This document shows, one piece after another, positions 22,409-33,699 of a DNA stretch of 64,000 bases (within the stretch, counting starts at the first letter, position 1; every line of letters starts with the position of its first letter). The translations under genes and the position numbers were made by a program. Origin of the DNA: Calendula officinalis (lineage: Eukaryota > Streptophyta > Magnoliopsida > Asterales > Asteraceae); assembly GCA_963853835.1 (NCBI GenBank), contig OY970824.1, positions 75,774,372 to 75,838,371 of the forward strand. Direction: 5' to 3'. The notes under the pieces are model-generated. The model was not told where the DNA came from. It was given only the letters and a program-made list of their open reading frames with translations, and made no database searches.

Positions 22409-24214
22409 TTAGGCAATGATTTGTCCCTCTTCAAAGTCTACACTTGTAGTTAAAGCAGCAAGTTTCATGGTTAGAAACTGAAAAAAACATGTAAATCGAT
22501 CATTGTTTTAGCCTTTAAGATGGTGTACACCAATATTTTCGTCTAATTATGATAGTTGAAATTTGTTGATTGTTATATTGATCCTAGTAAGTTTCCTCGG
22601 AAGTGTTTTGAGGAATCTTGTCTTTTTCAACAAAGACAAAAAAGAACAATCGAGTAAAAAGTACAGTGAGACACTTGGCATTATTTTTATGGAGTCACAC
22701 AAAATTTATGAAATCACATAGTCTATGTTTGGAAGTTCCAAATCGGTAGGTTGTTTTTAGGAAAGAGGTTTATTTTTAGTTTATTTTTGCAATTAATAAA
22801 AAAAAATGAAAGTTGTATAAATAAAACATGAGGTAATAATTGACCCTTACCTCAACTTCCATCTGAAGGCAATGAACATAATTTATAATTTCATCAAGAA
22901 TTGCAGCCTTGTTGGAGAGTTTGTTGCACCCTGGAACCAAATCTTGCAAAACTTGCATTTTCTTTTTTATTTTCTCTCTTCTGACCTATACATCACAAAA
23001 TCAAATGGTCATTATATTTTTAAATTATTTTACAACATTAGAGCATAAATTATATTAAAACCGAAGATCGAGTAACTCACTCTTTCCGCTAAGCTATGGC
23101 TATCAGTGGCTTGCCCACGCCGAGCCCTCACATGAATGTAATCATCTGAACTTCCATTGCGAGTTTTTCGCTTTGCTTTTGGTAGTTCGACTAACCCCGA
23201 ATCACATTCAACACTTTGGTCCGCTTCTACAACATTACACTAAAATACCAAATAAAAATTCCTTCAAAATATTTCAAAAGAGAGAAGCTAATGTTGTGTA
23301 TATATAACTTCATTGTGTGGACGAAATTTGTTAATGTGGCCAGCTGTGTTTTAAAATCCGGGTTGACCCGGCCGGTTTAATCGGGACCTGGTGTAAGAGG
23401 TGGTTCAACCGTGACCCGGGCTGACACGGTTTTAATCTTTTTACATTCATATGTATAACAATGTACAAACTATACTGCATGATGTACACATCTTTTATAT
23501 AGTATTATTTTATATGTTCTTAATTGATCCGGGTTGACCCGCTGATTGAACCGGTTAACCCGTGACCTGGCCATCTTACCGAGCCTAGTAATAACCCGGG
23601 CTTTAAAACATGGGTGGAAAGTGAATAAGTATATCTATCTACATTAGCAAGTCAGATTTTACTATTAAAATTTTCATATAACACTAAATTGTGACATAGG
23701 TATTTGCATTACATCTTTATGACCGGATGTTTAAATCACATTTTTAACATATATAGTATTTAATAGCAGATTAATATTTGGCGTTTAAAAAACTTAATTT
23801 TGACAAGAATGAATAAATAAAAAAATAAAGTTAGATTTTAATATATAAATGATCCTAATGAATCTTAAATGACTTCCACACATATTTATGTAGAAGTGAT
23901 ATGATTAAAATATGTAAATGTGGATTGAAGTATATTGCATTAGTTTAACAAACCTCAAGTTTTCTCTTCTTGAAGCAGTGATTTTGCTTAACCATGGCGG
24001 TTACCTTCGACAGCTCATCAACAGATGAGCTCGAGAACTCTGTAAACGGACTTCCCGCCAACTCAGAACACATGAGGAAATTATCTGTTACGTCAAGGGG
24101 AGGAAATTCAGATTCGAATGACCACTTAAACTGTGATTCAACGTCTACTAGACATGCAGGTTGAACGTCTTGTGACGACGGAGAGTGGTGGTAGATCTGT
24201 AAGATTTCCGACAT
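22409..24214 (-). CDS. bHLH transcription factor, tandem copy 2, shortened C-terminus
   Basis: Paralogue of the gene at 14446-16252 with the same exon plan: 24214-23954, 23226-23081, 22985-22851 and 22477-22409. The start [10 protein letters not shown] matches [10 protein letters not shown] of copy 1. The basic/helix region reads [21 protein letters not shown] then [11 protein letters not shown], and helix 2 [13 protein letters not shown]. All DNA-contact residues are kept. It shows the same one-base phase mismatch between exons 1 and 2. In exon 4 a one-base insertion relative to copy 1 shifts the frame to a TAA after EEGQIIA, so the last exon is not used. About 203 residues, counting the missing base. 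Intron 1 is longer because of an inserted repeat (23347-23610). Probably functional as a DNA-binding protein. Confidence 0.8.
23347..23610. mobile_element. TIR element in intron 1 of bHLH copy 2
   Basis: Inverted ends TGTTTTAAAATCCGGGTT and AACCCGGGCTTTAAAACA bound a 264-bp block rich in GGGTTGACCC/ACCGG words. Absent from copy 1. No clear TSD, so the superfamily is uncertain (hAT-like ends). Confidence 0.7.
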
Positions 24215-24298
24215 TATAAGTGTCTCCGTCAACCGTGAATTCCGGGAATGGACTTAAGGAAGGTGAAGTTGTACGTTGAGTTGATATGATTTGGGAGA

Positions 24299-24307
24299 GA
24301 TTTATAG
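24299..24307 (-). promoter_or_regulatory. TATA box of bHLH copy 2
   Basis: CTATAAATC on the minus strand, 85 bp above the ATG, shared with copy 1. Upstream similarity between copies continues to about 24510. Confidence 0.7.
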
Positions 24308-24514
24308 TGACAATTGGGTGCCATTACCATTAACGACGGTGGTCGGGACCACATGAAAAAATGGCAGTAACCGACGACGGAGTTTCGTTTTCGAAATCTG
24401 GTCATCATGATATTGATGGCATTCATATTTTCTCAGGCGAAATCCAACAACTTGACAAAGTGATTGTTTCGTGTTGGGTTTCTCTTCTCACGTTTCCCGT
24501 ACTCTAAGCCATTC

Positions 24515-26570
24515 ACTTGATTTGACAATAACAACACCAAATTCCTTCGAGTAATGGATATAAGAAGGTAAATATAAACAATGATATTTTTACAAGGTAA
24601 AAAGACTAATTTTAGATCACTTGATTTGACACTTTGTTACAACTAAGTTACTTCGTAAGAGGGCCGATCTAGATGTAATCAAAGGGCTACATGACCATCA
24701 CTTGATGGGCCACCCATTTAGAGAAAAAAAAAAAAAAAAACTAGTAAAAAAAAATTAGTTGAATTTTTTTATATGATTTCAATTAAAATTAAGTGAAAAC
24801 TCTGATTGACGTTGATCTGGATTCGCCACAACTTCGTAGCCACCATTATTTCACAATCAATCAATCAACGAGTTTTGGGGGATTGTATAGTTTGTAGAAA
24901 TATTTATACATTGTGGTGGATGTATCAAAAAGTGTGGTGTGAAAAGTAATTCCCAATATTAATCTGAAAGACACTTAAGTTTAACCAGCAATTCGGACTT
25001 TCGGTTCACATACTCGATCAATCATTACCCAGTTCTAAATAATCAAAGAGATGATCGGACATAACTCAGGGATGTGTTGAGAAAACACTTTTGGAATACA
25101 TATGTCGTCGTTAAAGGTCAGAAAACAAAATTTTCATGTGGATGTTGTTTTTGCAGTTTTCCAGCCCGGTTCAATAATAATTTTCCGGGCAAGTTTTCTC
25201 AAAATTTCGAATTCAAAGAAACACGCCAAAAGACCAACAATATCCACAAGTCATAATAAGAAAGTTGTTTCCAGAAAAAATAACAAAAAGTCGGGAATTG
25301 TTTATACATATTGATATTGTTATCAAAATAACCTAATCCAATTCCTCATCTATTCATCATCCTCGTGTTATTAATATCGTGGCTCTTACAGCATTTAAGT
25401 TTGCCATTTGTTGTGAAGCTTGAACATCTAACTATGACTTTGAGACTCAAGTGTTTGAGTTTGAGTCTCCAACATTTGTTTAGGGTTTAGGATTAGCTTT
25501 AACAACGACGTATCCTCCCTAAAACTAACTCGGGAAACTTTCATTTTCGGAGGGAAAACAAATTAATCAAAAAGAAACCGAAATACTTTTAGCGATGACG
25601 CATATTGTCGCTAAAGGGGATCTGGGATAGAAATTATCTTGGAGGGAAATAAATTTTGTTTTAGATGGAAAAACAAAAATTAATTAAATCTTATTATAAA
25701 GCACCAACATTATTTTTTTCATGAATATATTTTGCAATATTAATTAGATGGGGAAAATGGAAATTGGCTAAGATTTTTCAAATCTCTAGTGATCATGTTA
25801 AATTTGTTTTTTCATTTGTCGTTGTCAATTTCACTGTACTGATAAGTAGTGCATTTAAAACTTTTGTTTGATAATAATGGTCAAAGAACCTCAAAATTAA
25901 CCAAAAACTTCCGCGCAAAATTTTGGATTCTCGACATCAACTCAACCTTCTTGTCAGTACATTTCTTATTATAACCGTGTAGAAGTCATCTAGCTACCGG
26001 TCTCTCTCGAGTGAAGAACAAAGAAATTAAAGTGGGTTGGGGTGATGTTAAATCGAAAGACTAGTATATAACAAACAATATAAATTTTTTGGTTACTTAC
26101 TAAATATTCATAATTAAAATATTCAGTCATGAAATATTTAGCACATAAAATTAATTAACTCTCTAGTCTAATCTTATTATTTAATTTAAAATTTTGCTAA
26201 ACATAACTTTTCGGGTAATGGTTAAGAAAAAAGTTAAAGTTTAAACTTATACTAGTATATTAACCATAATAAAAAATTAACCTCGTGAATTTTACTAACC
26301 ACCTTAAAGTAGTTATGCTTAACCACTTATACATTATTATCTTTAATCATAATCCTAAAAGTAATAATTAGCAAAATCATTTTAATCTATATATTCATAT
26401 CGATCAAATAAGTAAAAAAAATAAGAATATAGTCTCCAAACAAAATTATAGAAATATACTATATTTAATAACTCAAAAAACAAATGTGCGTTAAAGAGGC
26501 GTTTTTGCAAGACTATGTCACCGACCTTAAATGCAATAATTATGTATTGGGTGATTTCTTAATATAGACT
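24515..26570. other. Intergenic, no gene identified
   Basis: AT-rich. Short ORFs around 25074-25314 show no domain. 24880-24960 (GTGGTGGATG...GTGTGGTGTG) faintly resembles the small MITE at 14685. Nothing else supportable. Confidence 0.4.
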
Positions 26571-26639
26571 AAATGAAACCAAAGTTCCCCTATAAAAGAT
26601 TTGTATTTTCAGTTCTTCTCAAAATAGACCGTACGACCG

Positions 26640-26850
26640 TGCGATCGTGCTACTCAACTAGAACGTCACCACGTGTTCAAGTTAGTGCTACTCAACCTTG
26701 TTACTACTGCTCTCAATATTGTTACTACTGCTCGTTAATACTGCTCATCTTGTTAATACTGCTAGTTAATATTGCTCAACACTTAGTGTTACTCCAGTTA
26801 GTGTTGTTCACCACTTAGTGTTGCTGAAAGTTACTGCTGCTCTATGAAGT
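26640..26850. repeat. Degenerate TTACTACTGCTC repeat cluster
   Basis: About ten degenerate copies of GTTACTACTGCTC/GTTAATACTGCTC-like words in 200 bp. It resembles the TTACTACTGAT cluster in the LTR at 35871 and may be a relic of a related LTR; ends and TSD are not found. Confidence 0.5.
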
Positions 26851-27083
26851 CTCCCAGTCACACGAGGTATTTTAGGAAGATTGAAGTCTATCAGTCTTAA
26901 ATGAAATTTGAACCAGTCGTACGGACTAAATTAGTAATTAATTCTTAAATAATTGTTATAAGTCCAAAATACAAACAAATAAAATCGTACAACTGGCAAT
27001 CTTTAAAATTTTCTTTTTTTAGATAATACTTGACAATATTTTTAAACATTGTATTTGCAACAATCCAACCATAGCATAAAGAA

Positions 27084-27315
27084 AATCAATTGGTTTAGAT
27101 CAATTGGCTATCAAGAGTTACCTTAATGAGTTTATCTTCAAAAGGTCTTGGGTTCAAGACTTACTTGGGACAATTCTCAGAGATTAATAAGAAGGTGAGA
27201 TTTATTCCAAAAAAAAAAGAGATATATTCGAGAAATGCATACTACCTCGTTTGGATATCACTGCATATATTGAATCATTAACTTACTCACTTGACGTTTA
27301 AAAGAAAAAAAACAA
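27084..27315 (+). mobile_element. tRNA-related SINE
   Basis: A pol III A-box-like TAGATCAATTGGCTATCAAG and B-box-like GGGTTCAAGAC lie about 45 bp apart near the 5' end, and the 3' end is A-rich. A 13-bp duplication ATAGCATAAAGAA flanks it (27071-27083, 27316-27328). Confidence 0.82.
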
Positions 27316-27328
27316 TAGCATAAAGAAC

Positions 27329-28267
27329 TCTTGAAAACATAGCATCAATGCCTCCACTAGGAAGTTGCGGAGGCGGACTGAGTAGTTTGTGCGACTACAA
27401 AATTTTTTATTCCGTAGTATAAATTTTTTAGAAATTTTTGGTTACTAGACTAAATTTTTTTTACCGAATATCTCAAAATAATCTTAAAAAAATCAAGTAT
27501 TAGCCAATAGTTCAAACTTTATATCTAAATTAAATGAATTTTTTTTTAAGTGTGTGAAACTAATAGTTGTATTGTAAGTTTATGAAATTAGTTTTTTGGA
27601 GGCTTATTAGTATATATGATCAAAAAGTGTTTATCTAATAGAGTTTTTTATGCTAAATTTGTTTTTATTTTAGGACGTTGCACCAAACCCAGAGCGTTCC
27701 CCCTCAACCCCACCCGCTAGGGCCACTGCCCCTTGATGACTTGATCCCCACAATTTATTTTATTATCGCAAGAATGCTACTCTTTGTGAAAATTTTTAGT
27801 TCCATCATGAGCAGTAGATTTGGAGATCAAAGGTATTTACAAAAACATTCATGTTTTATTCTTAGGCAGCTGATTTTATGGCTTCAGCTCGCACGTCACG
27901 CCATCAACAACCAATTTCTTTTTTCTTCTTTGTAATTTTGTAGCAATTTTGGGGATTTTATTATATATGGTTTTATTACCCTATTGTATAATTGACCCGT
28001 TTTAGTTTAGCATAGTTTAGCCGTATTGTTAGTTTTGGCTTTAAAGGTTCTAGCTTTATTAGTTTTCTATTTGAACTTGCAATGTATACTGATATCATAA
28101 TATATTAATTAATTAAACGGATTAATATAATATTTAGTTCTGTATTTGAATTCAATAAATTAGACTATAGTTTAATATAAAATATTTTACTCATCTCACG
28201 TGATAAAAATGTGTAACCCACTAACGGGCCCGGTTCTTTTAGTTTTAGATATGTAACATTACTTAAA
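27329..28267. other. Intergenic, no gene identified
   Basis: The short plus ORF at 27678-27935 has no recognisable domain. No repeat ends resolved. Confidence 0.35.
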
Positions 28268-28500
28268 AAAAATCATGGGCAGGGAGAAGTTTCGTGGGTA
28301 ATTTCTTATGATGTAGAGTGTCTTTATGATACGGAAAATGCCAAATAATATTGAAATGTGGCACATTTCTTTTTCTAAAAAATATAAAATATTAATCAAT
28401 AAATGCCACTAAAGATTGAATTCTATTTTAGAATCCATTTATGTAACGATACCAAAAAAAATACATATATTTAACTTTAAAAAATGTTTCGATTGAAAAT
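28268..28500. repeat. Diverged copy of 13980-14210
   Basis: GAGAAGTTTCGTGGGTAATT...GTAGAGTGTCTTTATGATACGGAAAATGCC parallels the earlier block over about 200 bp with scattered differences. The element type is unknown; no termini seen. Confidence 0.6.
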
Positions 28501-29370
28501 CAATGTAAGTATATTAACTCAATAATTAAGCAATTGTTATCTTATTGTTATTTCTTTCTAGATGGTGCATCTTATGTTAACGTAAGCATCTTTTTGGCAA
28601 CAAAGAAAACCCAAAAAATGTAGAATACGAGATGTGAAAATATAATGTAATTGATATTGTGATATGTAAACACGTTGTTTTTATGGTATTATTTTTATTC
28701 TTCATTTAATAAAAGATCAAAGCCTAACAATCTAGCTTTGTTTAGACATTTAAATTAAATTGATTTTATTTAGTTTCAATTGTTTGTCGATTTTTAACAA
28801 CTCTTTGTCAACCGAGGTTTAGATAAAATGAATCAGTAATGTTTTATTTACTTGACTTTTGACTAGCTTCGCGAGCCTACTAATCTCACGTCGACCACCA
28901 GACCACCCACTTTGTGGTAACCCTTACTTGGGGGTGAACCTCCACCGCTTTGTAGCTTTGCGATCCTACTAATCTCAATACCAAACATTGCAAAACTACA
29001 TCTTATATGCTCATACATCTACTTTAACAAATTGGATATCATTTTTTTTCGTTTCCTACATATTTTATTTGATTTAAATTTTCTTAAAATACGACAAAAA
29101 TCCAAAAGGGACAATATCTATGTGGGGCATCGTAATGGTAGGCTAAGATTAAGATGAAATGACATGACATATGAATAGTCTACACATTTCAAAATTTGAT
29201 TTTGGTAATAAAAGCTGTGCATCCACGAAGATAAGAGTTGGCCCCTACCCCTGTTTATATGTCATATATTTTCCATCTGTTTATGACCACACATTCTTTT
29301 ATTTTTCATCACTATGTTATACGAGCAAATATGGTGCTATACTTCCAATCAAGAAATATCAAATATCGTC
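28501..29370. other. Intergenic with a short internal repeat
   Basis: CCTACTAATCTCA recurs near 28877 and 28967 within a repeat-like GC-richer patch (CCGAGG...TGGGGGTGAACCTCC). No ORF with a recognisable domain. Confidence 0.35.
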
Positions 29371-29532
29371 GAAACTAAAATTAAATAGAATAATAAAAGA
29401 TGGAATGAATTAATACAAATTACCATAAGATAAATTGATTAGTTTAATAAATAAAATAATACCCATTATAAATTACATGACGGTGACTTTAGCTAATAGC
29501 TGTTGCAGTTGAAGTCCAGAAGGAGTTATACT

Positions 29533-29573
29533 TGCCCACATCGCTACATGGAGAAAACCAGACGTGATATATA
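29533..29573 (+). promoter_or_regulatory. USE and TATA box of U3 copy 1, pol III spacing
   Basis: Upstream sequence element TGCCCACATCG (29533-29543) fits the plant RTCCCACATCG consensus with one change. TATATA follows at 29568-29573. The 24-bp gap is the spacing that directs RNA polymerase III in plant snRNA/U3 genes, and a T-run terminator lies behind the gene. Confidence 0.88.
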
Positions 29574-29597
29574 AGCGTCAGAGAGAATAGAAGAAGC

Positions 29598-29811
29598 ACG
29601 ACCTTACTTGAACAGGATCTGTTCTATAGGCTCGTACCTCTGTATTCTTGATTCCTAAGAAGACAGTAAACTATGTCTGGTTGATGAAACACGACCATGT
29701 ACCTGAGCGTGATTAACAGCGCCCTTGGTCTTGACCAAGGCTCGGTAGATGATCGTTGCCGGCCCATCTGATGGGTTGTGCATGGCTACATGGTTGTCTG
29801 ACAGACAAATC
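29598..29811 (+). ncRNA. U3 snoRNA, copy 1
   Basis: Guides early pre-rRNA cleavage in the SSU processome. The 5' end ACGACCTTACTTGAACAGGA matches plant U3 as I know it, followed by TCTATAGGCTCGTACC (box A' / A region). Box C'/B-like GTTGATGA, box C-containing GTAGATGATCG (about 29746) and box D TCTGA at 29797-29801 are present. The hairpin CCTTGGTC/GACCAAGG is perfect. Length about 214 nt fits the family. T8 at 29813-29821 is a pol III terminator. Confidence 0.95.
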
Positions 29812-29812
29812 C

Positions 29813-29821
29813 ATTTTTTTT
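29813..29821 (+). terminator. Pol III T-run terminator of U3 copy 1
   Basis: Eight or more consecutive T residues directly after the U3 3' end. Confidence 0.8.
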
Positions 29822-29829
29822 AATGATCT

Positions 29830-30180
29830 TTGATTCTAGATAGCATGGAACTTGTGCTCAGTTATAGATGCATACTAAGTATTCGATGAAATGTCTAAGA
29901 TAGATTTCATTGTTTTTTAGTTTGAGTCTAAAGATTGCTTGTCTGTCGGCCTTTATACAATAGATGGCTGCAACTCGATTATTTGTGCACAGTAAGTGTT
30001 CGATGAAATGCCTAAAAGAAAAGTTATGTTGTTTTTTTATTGGTCAGTGATCTTGGATTATAGAGTTATATGGAAAATCTACCCAGTTTAGATATGCATA
30101 AAGTGTTTGATGAAATGCCTAACAAAAATTTCATAGTCTAATTGTTTTAGTATGCACTTATTTAAGCTATAAGAAGAAAC
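29830..30180 (+). pseudogene. PPR-like gene remnant behind U3 copy 1
   Basis: Three copies of a TTCGATGAAATGCCTAA-type word (near 29881, 29999 and 30107) encode VFDEMP/VFDEMS, the hallmark of PLS-type pentatricopeptide repeats. They are separated by stops and frameshifts, so no repeat tract is intact. The same arrangement follows U3 copy 2. Confidence 0.6.
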
Positions 30181-30267
30181 AGAAGGATTGGTGTGCGGCC
30201 AGCATTTTTATTTATGGATATATTTTGTTAACATTCTTGACCATCTTTATGTTTTGACACATTGTAG

Positions 30268-31096
30268 GGGATTGAACTGAACGATATGAACAAAGAAACT
30301 CTCCGACAGTTGGAAAATACTCAAAAGATTTCTTATATTAATCTTGGACAATTGGAAAAGATGACAGAACTACAACTTTATATATTATGAAGGGAAACCT
30401 AAACACTAAAAATATTATAAACTACCTTAAAACCTCGAGTAATCAAAAGAAATGTGATGATTAACAATTTTCATGATCATATAGTCAAGAATGTATGCAT
30501 ATGTATAATATCCTCTCGTTGAATGTATTTGAATGATGATGCAGCTGGAAGCGGTTGGCAACCAATTTCATTAACTGATTTAATAACATCAACAACAGTT
30601 TAAAAGCTTATACTCCCTCCGTCCCACAAAAAACTTCCCATTTCATTTGGGCACAAGATTTAAGGTGATAGTGGTGGGGTCATTGGTAATAATTTTAATT
30701 AAAATATAAGATTGCTTTAGAGAGAGAAAGATAGTTAGTGGATAGTTAGTGGTGGGGTCCTTAATAATAATAATATTTTATTATGTGGAGCCCATCAAAT
30801 GTGAAATGAGAAGTTTTTTGTGGGACAAAAATTTAGGATGAAATGGGAAGTTTTTTGTGGGACGGATGGAGTATAAGGCAACTTTATGTGTTCTTCCAGA
30901 TAAAGTTCTGCTAAAACATGCAACTGTTGAACAAAAATATATTGAAGAAAAAGTTTTTGATCTTTTAAAGGTTAGTTTTCATTATTATAATAATGAAAGC
31001 AATATATGAGCTAGTGTTGGTGAAAAAATTATTATTGGCATGTTTTAACAGGAATCATGGAACAAATTAAGTGCTGAAGAATTTATGAAACAATGA
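30268..31096 (+). pseudogene. Unidentified gene fragment, exon split by a MITE
   Basis: Plus-strand exon-like blocks: 30268-30390 after a TAG acceptor (GIELNDMNKETLRQLENTQK); 30545-30603 after GCAG (SGWQPISLTDLITSTT); 30874-30970 (LCVLPDKVLLKHATVEQKYI) ending AAAG|GTTAG; 31052-31096 after CAG (ESWNKLSAEEFMKQ). Several end in stops, and a Stowaway MITE (30613-30871) separates blocks that read on into one another. I do not recognise the family. Coding-like content and splice signals suggest a decayed gene. Confidence 0.45.
30613..30871. mobile_element. Stowaway MITE, 259 bp
   Basis: CTCCCTCCGTCCCACAAAAA and inverted TGTGGGACGGATGGAG with TA duplications (30611-30612, 30872-30873). It lies inside exon-like sequence. 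Confidence 0.93.
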
Positions 31097-31099
31097 GGT

Positions 31100-31981
31100 T
31101 TTTTCATAGCAACACAATATTTTGAGGTGTTGTATAATATGTGGCAAAGCTTACTTGATGCATTATTAAGTAGATGCAGCCTTCATGGCCCGTTTGGATC
31201 CAAAAGCTAAGGTATGTCATTAACAATGAAATTTAAGATGATGAAACTGGAAACAGGTCGAATTAGATTCAAGTCACAACATGTAAAATTTATGGATCAA
31301 ATGGGTTCAGTTGGGTTGACCCACAAACATTTTTGAAATTTTCCTATCAAGAATTTAAAATTTCTATAAGCCATCCTTTATTTGAAGTAAACGGGTCAAA
31401 ATAAATGACGTTTCTTTTTATCCTTAGAATTCAGGGAATCCTTTATTAGTAACCATGGCGTACAAGCTTGAAATGAGATTTGCGTTTCTGATATCTCATT
31501 TTTTTCGTACAAGATTTTTAATACTTATATAATATTATATACTTTTTAAAAGCCAAAACTCAGCCTTGCAGACGTAGAGCCTTCATCAATCATCAACCAT
31601 TACACATGATATGTATTATATCACTGATTCCCCAATTAAAATGGAAAAACTAGAAGCTTTTGTCAACCTTCTGGTCAGAAGTAACAAAATTTAAATGTCA
31701 TATATAAGTAGATTTATTTATATTGTTTTTTTATATCAAACCACGCAATTTTAATTATCTACAAAAAAATGTAAAACTTTTAGACAAAAAGTGTTTGGGT
31801 TAGCTCTACCCATAAACCGCCCCACTCATTTCGCCACCTAACATCAATTAAAGTTACCATTAGAATGCTACTTTTTCTCGATTTGTATACATTAATATTT
31901 ATTTTATAAGTAATCTGTGATTTATCATTGATAGAGGCTAATACAAATGTAAATGACAGTAGAGTAAACAACACTTTAGAA
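31100..31981. other. Intergenic, no gene identified
   Basis: Includes a short GGGTTCAGTTGGGTTGACCC patch near 31300 resembling hAT MITE bodies, without ends. Otherwise AT-rich. Confidence 0.35.
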
Positions 31982-31992
31982 ACCTTGATCTG

Positions 31993-32211
31993 TTTTTTTT
32001 TAACGATCAGTTCGTAAGTTAGTGGTTTGCGCCTAGACAGTGACATCGATAAGTGGCAGTATGCCTACCTCGAACCCTCCATCTATGGGGAATAAACCCC
32101 ACCACATATTCACCTGAGGAAAAGCCTTCAACAAGACTCGAACCCGAGACCTTGTGAAGGAAAACCTCCAAAGGTTCCTTTAATGACGAGTTGATCTACA
32201 CCAACCAGTTA
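31993..32211 (-). mobile_element. tRNA-related SINE (same family as 57041-57241)
   Basis: On the minus strand an A-box-like TTAACTGGTTGGTGTAGATC and B-box GGGTTCGAGTC are followed by GGGGTTTATTCCCCATAGAT and TCTAGGCGCAAACC, ending in an A-run (T-run 31993-32001 on plus). Flanked by an imperfect duplication ACCTTGATCTG / ACCTTCGTCTG (31982-31992, 32212-32222; 9 of 11 identical). Confidence 0.85.
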
Positions 32212-32559
32212 ACCTTCGTCTGCTTTGACTGAAATAATTCATGTCTTGACCCCATCGACTTATAAAATCTAACTTCAACCTTATAATCGCATGTAACATG
32301 TTCCAAACGTACAAAAAGTACCTTAATTTTCTAGAATGGACTTAATTATAAGTTTATAACAACTATACTTTCTCAACACTTGTAACAAACTTCGCAATAT
32401 TGATGAACCTTTGATACATATATTAACACTTTCCGAATTCAGGGGACCAATCTGATAATCATGACGCAAATCCACTGAAATCACAAGACGATCCTTGCTT
32501 ATAATTCAAGGATAAAACATGATAAGTTAGTTCATCATAAATTACCAAAAATTATGAAG

Positions 32560-33080
32560 CTGAAACAAGCTTTAATATCCTATATACGATGTTTCACTGT
32601 GGACATCAATGTCATATATTCTATCGATACGCGATTGTATAAAATTTTATGTTGGAGCCACATACCTCTTATCATTACAGCTAGTCTTTTGACTATCTAA
32701 ATTGGTTTCATCCCTAAAACTTGGACAAAATTTGTGGGCCCATCATTCTCTTCCTCCTTTAGATTCTTTGAAAGCTATGTTCATGTGCTTATGAAGGATA
32801 AATGATGGATGATTAGTACTAATTAATGTATTTAACATCCAACTAATCAATGTGAAGGGTTAAAAAGCAATCATAACATTAAGCTAACTGGAGGTCAAAG
32901 ATCCATAATCTTTTTGTCATTATATATTAGTATGACAATGACTAGAAAGTATCAAAGAATCTTGGAGCATTACTTTTCAAGAAATTTTTGACATGATAAG
33001 GATTCCTTATATCGGAAAACATTGATGTACCTACATACCCATCGGTATGTAAAGGAATCGCCTCTCATTTTTCATAATAT
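32560..33080. repeat. Segmental duplication block, copy A
   Basis: Shares several collinear stretches with 34110-34590: ...TATTCTATC...AGCCACATA...ACAGCTAGTCTTTTG...CTAT, and later CAAGAATCTTGGAGCATTAC...GATAAGGATTCC...GATGTACCTACAT. Copies are about 1.5 kb apart with U3 copy 2 and a PPR remnant between them. Function unknown. Confidence 0.75.
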
Positions 33081-33380
33081 TATGCTAACAAATGATTAGT
33101 TTAGACTTTAGATTTAGAATGTCGTATAAATAACTAAGTTTCGAGAGCATGTGTAAGTCGTTTTTATGGGTTAATTTCATATTATACGAGCACACACATT
33201 AAAATTAAAATAGAATAATAAAAGATGGAATGAATTAACGCAAAGACCATAAAATCAATTGATTAGTGTAACGAAGAAAATAAAACCCATTATACTTTTT
33301 ATTAACTGTTATAATATAAATCACATGACGGTGACGTTAGCTAATAACTGTTGCAGTTGAAGTCTCGAAGGAGTTATACA

Positions 33381-33421
33381 TGCCCACATCGCTACATTGA
33401 GAAAAACAGAGGTGGTATATA
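33381..33421 (+). promoter_or_regulatory. USE and TATA box of U3 copy 2
   Basis: TGCCCACATCG at 33381-33391 and TATATA at 33416-33421, with the same 24-bp gap as copy 1. Confidence 0.88.
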
Positions 33422-33445
33422 ATGGGCAGGAAGAAAAGATGAAGC

Positions 33446-33660
33446 ACGACCTTACTTGAACAGGATTTGTTCTATAGGCTCGTACCTTTGTATTCTTGAT
33501 TCCTAAGAAGACAGTAAACCATGTTTGGTTGATGAACCACCACCATGTAGCTTGAGCGTGATTAACAGCGCCATGGTCTTGACCATGGCTCAGTAGATGA
33601 TCGTTGCCAGCCCATCTGATGGGTTCTGGTATGGCTACATGGTTGTCTGACAGACAATTT
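33446..33660 (+). ncRNA. U3 snoRNA, copy 2
   Basis: Same gene as 29598-29811 with about 7% scattered change. The 5' ACGACCTTACTTGAACAGGA, GTTGATGA, GTAGATGATCG and box D TCTGA (about 33646-33650) are retained. The hairpin arms read CCATGGTC/GACCATGG, a paired change relative to copy 1 that keeps the stem intact. A T-run ends the unit (33665-33671). Likely expressible. Confidence 0.93.
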
Positions 33661-33699
33661 CATCTTTTTTTGCACTAAACATGTTCACCAATGCCTAAA

